From an uncultured Lysobacterales bacterium (lineage in GTDB: Bacteria > Pseudomonadota > Gammaproteobacteria > Xanthomonadales > SZUA-36): a DNA stretch of 38,149 bases. Position 1 is the stretch's first letter. Every line of letters starts with the position of its first letter. Location: positions 1 to 38,149 of the forward strand of contig CAMYKC010000006.1 in the NCBI GenBank assembly GCA_947258865.1. The letters run 5' to 3'. The notes beneath the pieces are model-generated. The model searched no databases. It was not told where the DNA came from and worked only from the letters and a program-made list of their open reading frames with translations. Of this stretch, positions 11,511 to 19,427 are shown in pieces. The translations under genes were made by a program, and so were the position numbers.

Positions 11511-11995
11511 AAGAAATCAAATCGATGGAACCGGCTAATGATATGAACATCGCCGTGATCGCGAGCCGTTTTAACCGCTTCATCGTAGATCAGCTGGTGG
11601 CAGGTGCTCAGGACGCCCTGGAACGCCGTGGGATCGAAGAATCGCGCCTGCGACTGGTTTGGGTCCCTGGTGCCTTTGAACTGCCCTTACTGGCTGCTCA
11701 GTTGGCTTCCTCGGGCCACTATGAAGCGATTGTTGCACTTGGCGCCGTGGTCCGGGGCGGCACGCCGCATTTCGATTATGTTGCGGGTGAGTGCGCCAGT
11801 GGCCTCAGCCGGGTTTCGCTGGATTACGGTATTCCCGTGTCCTTCGGTGTGCTCACCACGGATACCGTGGAACAGGCGCTCGAGCGTGCCGGCACCGGTG
11901 AAGGGAACAAGGGATTTGATGCCGTCATGACGGCCATCGAGATGGTTGGAACCATGCGCGCGGTGAAAGAGTATCTTTCCGACACCCCTGACTGA
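11507..11995 (+). CDS. ribH: 6,7-dimethyl-8-ribityllumazine synthase
   Basis: IAVIASRFNRFIVDQLVAGAQDAL...VWVPGAFELPLLA...ALGAVVRGGTPHFDYVAGE. Confidence 0.96.
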
Positions 11996-12447
11996 TGAGC
12001 GATAAGCAACATTTCGAGCCACGCAGGCGAGCGCGGCGGCGGGCTTTGCAGGCCATTTACCAATGGCAGATCACCGGCCAGGACGCGGATGAAATTCTGC
12101 GACAATTTCACGAGGTTCAGGACATGAGCGGGGTCGATAAAAGCCATTTCGAGGAACTTCTGCGTGGCGTCAGTGCGGGGCAGGAAGGGCTGGATGAGGC
12201 TCTTCAGCCTTTTCTTGATCGCCCGATGGCGCAGGTCGATCTGATGGAGCGCGTGGTTCTCAGGATCGGCGCGTTCGAATTACTCAACTGCCCCGAACTG
12301 CCTTTTCGCGTCGTTCTGGATGAATGTGTCGATCTGGCCCACCGTTTTGGTTCAGAACAGGGTCACACCTATATCAACGCGGTTCTGGACAAGGCGGCCC
12401 GAAATTGGCGCCCGCTTGAAACGGATGAAAATGCCGGAGTCCGGTAA
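11995..12447 (+). CDS. nusB: Transcription antitermination factor NusB
   Basis: RRRARRRALQAIYQWQITGQDADEIL...RIGAFELLNCPELPFRVVLDECVDLAHRFGSEQGHTYINAVLDKAA. Confidence 0.94.
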   Translation: MSDKQHFEPRRRARRRALQAIYQWQITGQDADEILRQFHEVQDMSGVDKSHFEELLRGVSAGQEGLDEALQPFLDRPMAQVDLMERVVLRIGAFELLNCPELPFRVVLDECVDLAHRFGSEQGHTYINAVLDKAARNWRPLETDENAGVR

Positions 12448-13409
12448 TGATGCCTGAATTCGATCTGATCAGGCGGTTGCAGGAAATCATCAGCCCCGTT
12501 GCTGCAGATCGGCAACCCGGGTGCCTGATCGGTATTGGCGATGATGCCGCGGTGCTGGACTTGCCGGCCGGCCGGCAACTCGTGGTTTGCACTGACACCC
12601 TGGTCGAAGGTGTCCATTTCTTGCCCGATACCAGCCCCCGCTCCGTCGGCTTCAAGTCGCTTGCGGTCAATCTCAGCGACCTCGCTGCAATGGGTGCTGA
12701 TCCGGCCTGGTTTCTCATGGCGCTGACCCTGCCTTCAGCTGACCCCGGCTGGACAGATGCTTTCGCCGAAGGTATGGCGGAACTGGCCAGAAAATCCCGG
12801 ATAACCCTTGCCGGCGGAGACATCAGTTCAGGCAGCCTGAATATCAGTATCACCGCGCTGGGGCTGGTAAGCGAAGGCCGAGCTCTGACCCGGAGCGGTG
12901 CGCAGCCGGGTGATCTCATCGTGGTTTCAGGTGCGCCAGGGGCTGCAGCCAATGCCCTGAGACTGCTGCGTACCGGCGGTTTGCCCGACCCGGAAGACCT
13001 TCAGGCGCTTGAATTTCCGCGCCCCCGCCTGGCTCTCGGCAAGGCATTACAGGGGCTTGCCACTTCATGTATCGATATTTCCGATGGGTTGCTCGCAGAC
13101 CTGGGCCACATACTGGAGCAGTCATCAATGGGTGCCGAACTCGAACTGAGCAAGTTACCCTGTCCCAAGAGCCTTGAGCTCCTGCCAGACGACATCCGAT
13201 GGCCGCTCCAGCTCTCGGGTGGTGACGATTACGAGTTGTGCTTCACGATTCCGCCTTCCTCGCTGGGACGGATTGATGAACTTGCACTTCGCGGCCAAAC
13301 AACCCTGACGGTCATCGGTACCGTGGACGACAATCCTGGCCTCTCTGTGAAGGACCCGGCCGGCGGGAGATACGAAGCGGCGGACAGAGGTTACGAGCAT
13401 TTCAGATGA
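12447..13409 (+). CDS. thiL: Thiamine-monophosphate kinase
   Basis: EFDLIRRLQEIISP...CLIGIGDDAAVLDLPAGRQLVVCTDTLVEGVHFLPDTSPRSVGFKSLAVNLSDLAAMGADPAWFLMALTLP. Confidence 0.95.
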   Translation: MMPEFDLIRRLQEIISPVAADRQPGCLIGIGDDAAVLDLPAGRQLVVCTDTLVEGVHFLPDTSPRSVGFKSLAVNLSDLAAMGADPAWFLMALTLPSADPGWTDAFAEGMAELARKSRITLAGGDISSGSLNISITALGLVSEGRALTRSGAQPGDLIVVSGAPGAAANALRLLRTGGLPDPEDLQALEFPRPRLALGKALQGLATSCIDISDGLLADLGHILEQSSMGAELELSKLPCPKSLELLPDDIRWPLQLSGGDDYELCFTIPPSSLGRIDELALRGQTTLTVIGTVDDNPGLSVKDPAGGRYEAADRGYEHFR

Positions 13410-13730
13410 ACCAGGTCAGTAAAAGTCTGAGCAGCCTGATTGAACAGGACAAGACGGTTCGGGGCATCGTATGGGGCACGCCCGCTGGTTTCCTGGCCTT
13501 CGGCCTGGGTTCGGGCCTGTCCAGATATGCGCCTGGAACCATGGGTACGATCGTTGCCGTTCCTTTCGCCTTGCCGCTCAAAAACTTGCCGCCCGCCGGG
13601 TTCTGGCTGGTGCTTGCGGTTCTGCCTGGCAGAAAAACGGTTCAGCGGCGGCCTGGGTATCATGCTCGATGACATCATCGCCGCCCTGTACGCCATGGCC
13701 ATTCTGTTTCTGCTCGGATCGGCCCTCTAA
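13406..13730 (+). pseudogene. pgpA: Phosphatidylglycerophosphatase A remnant with out-of-frame internal deletion
   Basis: N-terminal GTPAGFLAFGLGSGLSRYAPGTMGTIVAVPF in one frame; C-terminal AEKRFSGGLGIMLDDIIAALYAMAILFLL in another (ORF 13440..13730); the central catalytic region is absent. Confidence 0.8.
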
Positions 13731-14308
13731 TCCACGTAATCGAAAACTTTCACCACCTTCCTGACGCCGCCGACATTCCGGACGACCTCGGCCACGGCAT
13801 CGCCATCCTCGCGGCTGACGGTGCCCATCAGGTACACATTTCCATGGGCAGTCAGCACCTTGATCCTGCCGGCGTCAAAGCCCTCGATCGGATTGGACGT
13901 CGTCAGCCGGGTATTTACCTTGGAGCTGATGTAGCTGTTGTGCAAGCGGCCCGAAGTGCTGGCGACCGGCATGACCTCGAGCTCATTGACGACGCGATCC
14001 ACTGATTTGATTTGCGATGCCAGCTTCGAGGCCAGGGCCTTGTTCTCCTCGCTGCTGGTTTCGCCAGCCAGCAGGAGCGTTGCGTTGTGTGCTTCAACCT
14101 TGATGTGATCGCGATCGTCGAATTCCGGTCGTGAGTAGAGCAGATCCAGAACTTTAACTTCCACTGTCTGGTCATCGATGACTGTGCCGAAGCTCCGCCG
14201 CTCCTTGCCCGGAGTGCAGCCATCGAGCGCCAGGCTAAACCCGATGATCATGGCCACTGTCACCAGGCCCGGGCGCCCTGAAAAATGTGCTGAACGGAAT
14301 CTGCTCAT
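13727..14308 (-). CDS. BON-domain lipoprotein (YraP/DolP-like)
   Basis: Lipobox-like SLALDGCTPG; two BON repeats (DDRDHIKVEAHNATLLLAGETSSEENKALASKLASQIKSVDRVVNEL; GRIKVLTAHGNVYLMGTVSREDGDAVAEVVRNVGGVRKVVKVFDYVD). Confidence 0.85.
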   Translation of the reverse strand: MSRFRSAHFSGRPGLVTVAMIIGFSLALDGCTPGKERRSFGTVIDDQTVEVKVLDLLYSRPEFDDRDHIKVEAHNATLLLAGETSSEENKALASKLASQIKSVDRVVNELEVMPVASTSGRLHNSYISSKVNTRLTTSNPIEGFDAGRIKVLTAHGNVYLMGTVSREDGDAVAEVVRNVGGVRKVVKVFDYVD

Positions 14309-14342
14309 GGTTTCCTGCCTGTTCTCATTCCTGATCAATCGA

Positions 14343-14708
14343 TCACCCCGCATCGAATGCGCCACGTATCCAGTCAAGGACCGTTTTTCCCTCTTCAGTC
14401 CCAATCGAAACGACATCAAATCTGCAGCACCGTGAGTGGTGTCTGTCGTGACATTGGAGGAATCGCCTGGCGGCGCTGACGATGCGTTTCTGCTTGGTCC
14501 ACGTCACGCTTTCAGCACCGCTGCCATGGAAACTGTTTCGCCGGTACCTGACCTCGGTGAACACCAGCGTATCGCCGTCCAGCATCACCAGGTCGATTTC
14601 ACCGAATCGGCCCTGAAAATTCTTTTTCAGAGTCTTCAGACCACGCTTTTTCAGGAAAGATTCAGCCACCCGCTCCCACTCGCCGCCCTGTTGACGCGTC
14701 GTGAGCAT
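14343..14708 (-). CDS. yraN: YraN family protein (UPF0102, endonuclease-like fold)
   Basis: GGEWERVAESFLKKRGLKTLKKNFQGRFGEIDLVMLDGDTLVFTEVRYRR. Confidence 0.9.
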   Translation of the reverse strand: MLTTRQQGGEWERVAESFLKKRGLKTLKKNFQGRFGEIDLVMLDGDTLVFTEVRYRRNSFHGSGAESVTWTKQKRIVSAARRFLQCHDRHHSRCCRFDVVSIGTEEGKTVLDWIRGAFDAG

Positions 14709-16655
14709 TCAGTCCCGCAACCGGCCAGTCTGTACACCCGGTTGCGTCAGCTTGATTGATGGTTCCGGCGTTTGATCGGGCAGGATAACCGGACGGCCGC
14801 GTCTGAATTCAGCCCATGCAGGTGTTCGGCTGAGCTTATTGTCACTGGTGGCGCGGTACTTGCCCGATTGGCCGGGAAAAACGAAATCGGGATCCTTTCT
14901 CATCAGTTCCAGCCACGGAAGCAGGTTCCAGGCATCCTGTCCGAGTGCGAAAAGCGAACCGAGAATGCCGTTTCGCAGGCTCGGGAGCACAGGAACTTCT
15001 TCTTTTGATGAATGGGATAGATGCCACGGAGTGGCAGGAAACCTCACGCCATTCAGGTCCTGGTTCTGCTTGGGATCGGGTTGCCCGCTGTAAATCCGGC
15101 CGGTTGCGTAAACCGGAATATCGCCTGCATCGTGGAACCGGAGTTGTGGTCGAATCGATTTGGCCTGTGTCGGGTTTGCAGCCATGAAAATCACATCAAC
15201 ATCCTGCCGTCGGGTCGGTTCGAATTCCAGGTTCATTCGAAGTGTGTTCTCCAGTCTTCTTTTGCGTGCGGTGCTTTCGTCGATCTTAAGCGCACGCTGA
15301 AGAACCACGCTATGATCATTCTCGGATTCCACGTAGCGTAATGCCGCCAGGATTTCCCTGTCTTCCTGTAGGAATTCTCCTTCGAAAGCACCAGCCATGC
15401 GCTCGCCCCAGGCGCTTTCGGGCGCGAGCACGATTGCGCGTTTGTAACCGGAAGCAGCGGCGTGTGAAGCCGCAGCTGCCGCCTCATCCTCCTGTGACAG
15501 GGAGATTCCGCTCACCTGGCCAGCAAGCCCCAGCGGAGCGATAAAGCCCGGGGGGAGTTCATTCAGCGCGAGCACAGGGGTGGTCAAGCCCGCCAGGTTG
15601 AGCATGGATTCAATGGATTCCTTGCGCAATGGGCCGATGATCCAGTCGACTCCAGCATCCAGCGCATTGAAATAAGCGGAAATCGAGGACTGTGAGTCAT
15701 CCGCAGTAGGAAAAAACAGGATTTCGGCACCGCCTGGCCGGTCAAGGTAAGCGCTCACCAGTCCGTCCCGGATTGCCTCGCCAGCCGACTTCAGGCGCCC
15801 GGATCCAGGCAGGAGCACGCCAATTTTTCGCGGCGGTGCAAACAGTTGACGGTAACGCAACCACGTATCCAGCGCCTGTTCTTCGGTAAGCAGATGATAA
15901 GGCTGACGCCCCTTCCATTCGCTAACCGCAGCAGAGATTCCGTCAGGGATGACGAGGTTTTGCCGGATCACCAGGGCCAGGTCCAGCCAGCCGGTCAATT
16001 GCCGCTCTGCCCTGGGGTTGGCCGAGCGGATCGCCAGTTCACCCGAGGAGACGTTTTCCAGGGTGCGCATCATTTCCACCGAGGCATGGGGGTCATAAAA
16101 GCGCAAGCCGTCGCTGAGCTTTACCGCGTTGGAGATTTCGCGAGATGCCGGACTGGATAATTGCTGCAATACGCGAGCGTAAAGGCCTTCATAGCGTGAT
16201 CGGCTCGAAGCCGGGAGTGACGCCTTGGCCTGACGCAACAGTAATTCAGCTTCGTCCGGACGGTTGCGCCGCAGCGCGAGATCGGCCAGTACGAGGTCCA
16301 GCCTGGCCTGATCGCGTGACGCCAGCACGGTTCGTTCGATCCACCGAAGCATGTTCTCTGCATTTTCTTCGTCGCCCGCCAATAGCCAGGCATCGGCGGC
16401 TCTGACGCGCAGACTCGCGGCCTCGCCGGGATCTGCGTCAAGGGCTGCTTTTTGCCAGGTGGTCGCGGCCTGCTCAAAAGCACCCCTGTTGAACGCAGCC
16501 TCGGCCGCCGATTCAGAGACCGGCGTTTTCTCAGGCCATGGCGCCGTGGTCGTGCAGGCCGGCAGCGCCAGGATCATGAGCAACACCAGGTGACCGGTGA
16601 GCCGGGGCGATTTGCGCGGCAATTCGCGATTTCGCGATGAGAGTAGTCTGTTCAC
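14709..16655 (-). CDS. lpoA: Penicillin-binding protein activator LpoA family lipoprotein
   Basis: Lipobox LMILALPACTTT; TPR-like N-terminus; periplasmic-binding-like C-domain KIGVLLPGSGRLKSAGEAIRDGLVSAYLD. GTG start at 16655 is inferred. Confidence 0.85.
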   Translation of the reverse strand: MNRLLSSRNRELPRKSPRLTGHLVLLMILALPACTTTAPWPEKTPVSESAAEAAFNRGAFEQAATTWQKAALDADPGEAASLRVRAADAWLLAGDEENAENMLRWIERTVLASRDQARLDLVLADLALRRNRPDEAELLLRQAKASLPASSRSRYEGLYARVLQQLSSPASREISNAVKLSDGLRFYDPHASVEMMRTLENVSSGELAIRSANPRAERQLTGWLDLALVIRQNLVIPDGISAAVSEWKGRQPYHLLTEEQALDTWLRYRQLFAPPRKIGVLLPGSGRLKSAGEAIRDGLVSAYLDRPGGAEILFFPTADDSQSSISAYFNALDAGVDWIIGPLRKESIESMLNLAGLTTPVLALNELPPGFIAPLGLAGQVSGISLSQEDEAAAAASHAAASGYKRAIVLAPESAWGERMAGAFEGEFLQEDREILAALRYVESENDHSVVLQRALKIDESTARKRRLENTLRMNLEFEPTRRQDVDVIFMAANPTQAKSIRPQLRFHDAGDIPVYATGRIYSGQPDPKQNQDLNGVRFPATPWHLSHSSKEEVPVLPSLRNGILGSLFALGQDAWNLLPWLELMRKDPDFVFPGQSGKYRATSDNKLSRTPAWAEFRRGRPVILPDQTPEPSIKLTQPGVQTGRLRD

Positions 16656-16753
16656 GGTTGCTTTGGTTCCAGCTTTTTCCCGGCGTTGCAAAGACAGCCG
16701 GGCTCCGGTCTGAGCAAAATGATACCGCAAGCCGGGGCTCTTTGATTCATAAT

Positions 16754-17596
16754 ATGTTCCTTATGGCAGACGCCCGTCTTTTTATTGTCGCAACACCCAT
16801 TGGAAACCTCGAGGACATCACGCTCCGCGCATTGGAAGTGCTCGCCGATGTGGATGTGATTGCGGCGGAAGACACGCGCCGCAGCCGTGTCCTGCTTTCC
16901 AGGCATGGCGTGGATACGCCGCTGCTTGCCCTCCACGAGCACAATGAAGAGCAACGCGCACCCATATTGGTGGAACGGCTCCGCGCCGGGGAATCGGTCG
17001 CGCTGGTTTCCGATGCGGGCACGCCTTTACTCTCCGATCCCGGGTTCCGGCTGGTCGGGCTGGCAGCTGAAGCCGGGATTGAGGTGGTCGCCATACCCGG
17101 CCCGAGTTCGATTACCGCGGCGCTTTCCATCAGCGGATTGCCGACAGACCGCTTCGTTTTCGATGGTTTTCTTCCAGCAAAGCAATCTGCTCGACTGAAG
17201 CGATTGCGCCGCCTGAAATCCGAGCAACGCACACTGGTTTTTTTCGAGTCGAGCCATCGTATAAGTGCGAGTCTTGCAGACCTGGAACAGGTGTTTGGGA
17301 GCGATCGAGCTGTGGTGCTGTGCCGGGAGTTGACCAAGCAATTCGAGACAGTCCTGCGCGACACGGTATCGGCCCTTAGAAATCGGGTTGAAAGCGATGC
17401 GAATCAGCGCAAAGGGGAATTCGTACTGCTGGTTGCGGGCTGTGATGCGGATGAAGATGACAGGTTGCCGGAAGCGCTGGAGCTTGCCCGTGAACTGGCG
17501 GAACATCTCGGCGTCAGCCAGGCCGCAAGAATTGCGGCCAAGGTGCACGGTGTGTCCCGCCGGGAACTTTACCAGGTTCTCGAATCCGGAAGATAA
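16754..17596 (+). CDS. rsmI: 16S rRNA (cytidine1402-2'-O)-methyltransferase
   Basis: ARLFIVATPIGNLEDITLRALEVLADVDVIAAEDTRRSRVLLSRHG...LVSDAGTPLLSDPGFRLV. Confidence 0.96.
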   Translation: MFLMADARLFIVATPIGNLEDITLRALEVLADVDVIAAEDTRRSRVLLSRHGVDTPLLALHEHNEEQRAPILVERLRAGESVALVSDAGTPLLSDPGFRLVGLAAEAGIEVVAIPGPSSITAALSISGLPTDRFVFDGFLPAKQSARLKRLRRLKSEQRTLVFFESSHRISASLADLEQVFGSDRAVVLCRELTKQFETVLRDTVSALRNRVESDANQRKGEFVLLVAGCDADEDDRLPEALELARELAEHLGVSQAARIAAKVHGVSRRELYQVLESGR

Positions 17597-17644
17597 TCGG
17601 GGGCCGCCCTATCAATCCGCCCTCTGGTGAGGGAAAATAGAACC

Positions 17645-17993
17645 GGGAGCCGGCCAGGCAATCGCTCCGTTTCGATCATTAGTTCGGGGCGGGGAGGAAA
17701 GTCCGGGCTCCACAGGGCAGGGTGCCAGGTAACGCCTGGGGGGCGCGAGCCTACGGAAAGTGCAACAGAAAATATACCGCCAGGAAACTGGTAAGGGTGA
17801 AATGGTGCGGTAAGAGCGCACCGCGCAGGTGGCAACACGCTGCGGCTAGGTAAACCCCACCTGGAGCAAGACCAAATAGGAAAGCGATGCCGTGGCCCGC
17901 GGCGCTTTCGGGTAGGTCGCTCGAGGCTGCCGGTGACGGCAGTCCCAGATGAATGATTGTCCACGACAGAACCCGGCTTATCGGCCGGCTCCC
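17645..17993 (+). ncRNA. rnpB: RNase P RNA, bacterial class A
   Basis: 5' gggagccggcc pairs with 3' ggccggctccc (P1); conserved GAGGAAAGTCCGGGCTCCACAGGGCA, GCAACAGAAA, GGTAAGGGTGAAATGGTGCGGTAAGAGCGCACCGC, TAGGTAAACCCC, AGATGAATGATTGTCCACGACAGAACCCGGCTTA. Confidence 0.97.
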
Positions 17994-19273
17994 TTTTTCG
18001 CTAATTCACTTCGAGACGAGTAAGTCACCGATGCAGTCCGCCGCAGAATACGCATCAGCACAAAGCCGGCGAACAAGCCGATGGCTGCAAATACCGCCAG
18101 GAAGTAAAAATAGTGCTGGTGCCCGGCGAGCCCGGGCGCTTCGTCGAGCAGTACGCCACCGACATAGCTGACGAAAATATCGGGCGTGTAACCCAGGACT
18201 GAAACCAGGCCGACGGCTGTCCCGGTGACAGCGGTCGGAATCCTGGATTCTTCAAACAACGCATAGTAAAGCCCGCGCAGGCCAAACATGGCACTGCCTC
18301 CGATCAGGATATTGAAAAGCAGAATCCAGGTCACTCCGGGTTCGGGCGTCAGGACTGCGAAAAAAAGGTGAGACAGTAACAATAGTGCAAAACAGGCCAC
18401 GGTCATGCGCGAAACAAGGAAACGGTCGCCCAACAGACCTGCAGCGAGAGCTGCAATTGGCCGCATCCATGCTCCGATGGCGGCGATTCTCGCGGATTCG
18501 ATCTCTGTCATGCCAAACCCTTCCACCGCGTACAACGAGTAGTTATCAAATCCCTTGTATGAAACATAGGCGCAAATGACGATCACGGAAATGAGCCAGA
18601 CCGCAGGCATTCGCAGTACTTGCAGGATATGCGCGCACGCGTTTTCCGAGCTGGGCTTCCATTCTTCCAGATCGCGTTGCTTGCCCGGAAGGGGATTGGC
18701 CAATGAAAACCAGGCGAAAACCCCAGCCGTCATCGTGACGACCGTATAGCCATATATGATCAGGCGTAATGCTTCTCTCTTGTCCCCGAAGCTCGCCGAA
18801 GCGATGCCATCCGGAAACAAGAAGCCGAATAAAATCGCTGCAATGGAAGCCCAGGCGGCAGCAAGTAACCCACGCCCGCCCTCCAACAGTCCATAGGCGC
18901 GGCCCTGTTGGTCGGTCCCACCCCACTCCCGGGTAGCCCGGATCAATGCTGCCCAGAACAGCAGGATGGTCGTAAAACCGAAGAATCCCCAGATGAATAC
19001 CGATCCATGGAAACCGGGCAGGGTTGCCATGTACAAACCACCAGCTGCAGTTGAAAACAGAGAAATCGTGATGAGCAGGCGCGTCGAAAAACGGTCTGCC
19101 AGAAGACCTCCGGGGAAGTAAGCCAACATTGCGACGACGCCATAGAGCGCCTGTGCGGTGCCCAACTCTGTATTGCTCAATTCGAATACTTCCAATACTG
19201 TCGGGCGAAAGAAGCGAGTCACGTGGAACGGCAATGCGTAAATGGCTTCACCTGTGAGGATCAGACCAAGCAT
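17978..19273 (-). CDS. MFS transporter
   Basis: 12-TM-like hydrophobic profile; LAYFPGGLLADRFSTRLLITISLFSTAAGG (MFS motif A); LLEGGRGLLAAAWASIAAI. Confidence 0.85.
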   Translation of the reverse strand: MLGLILTGEAIYALPFHVTRFFRPTVLEVFELSNTELGTAQALYGVVAMLAYFPGGLLADRFSTRLLITISLFSTAAGGLYMATLPGFHGSVFIWGFFGFTTILLFWAALIRATREWGGTDQQGRAYGLLEGGRGLLAAAWASIAAILFGFLFPDGIASASFGDKREALRLIIYGYTVVTMTAGVFAWFSLANPLPGKQRDLEEWKPSSENACAHILQVLRMPAVWLISVIVICAYVSYKGFDNYSLYAVEGFGMTEIESARIAAIGAWMRPIAALAAGLLGDRFLVSRMTVACFALLLLSHLFFAVLTPEPGVTWILLFNILIGGSAMFGLRGLYYALFEESRIPTAVTGTAVGLVSVLGYTPDIFVSYVGGVLLDEAPGLAGHQHYFYFLAVFAAIGLFAGFVLMRILRRTASVTYSSRSELAKKGAGR

Positions 19274-19375
19274 GTAGAGAATCCGTTGGCGCCGGCTGGA
19301 GTCCGAAATGGCTTCGTCGCAGAATGGGTATCAGAACAGGAACATTATCACAGGCGGAAATTGACTGTATTAAAG

Positions 19376-19402
19376 AAATACCCGGCGACAGGCCGGGTAT
19401 TT
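19376..19402 (-). terminator. Rho-independent terminator downstream of the DUF3604 genes
   Basis: Perfect 11-bp inverted repeat AAATACCCGGC-GACAG-GCCGGGTATTT; on the minus strand followed by TTTCTTT. Confidence 0.75.
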
Positions 19403-19427
19403 TCAGTATTTACTTACCTGTAATTTC

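Noticed and set aside
17598-17964. Minus-strand ORFs (131 aa and 69 aa) overlapping 17569..17964
   Set aside because: Fall inside rnpB, whose conserved structure explains the sequence.
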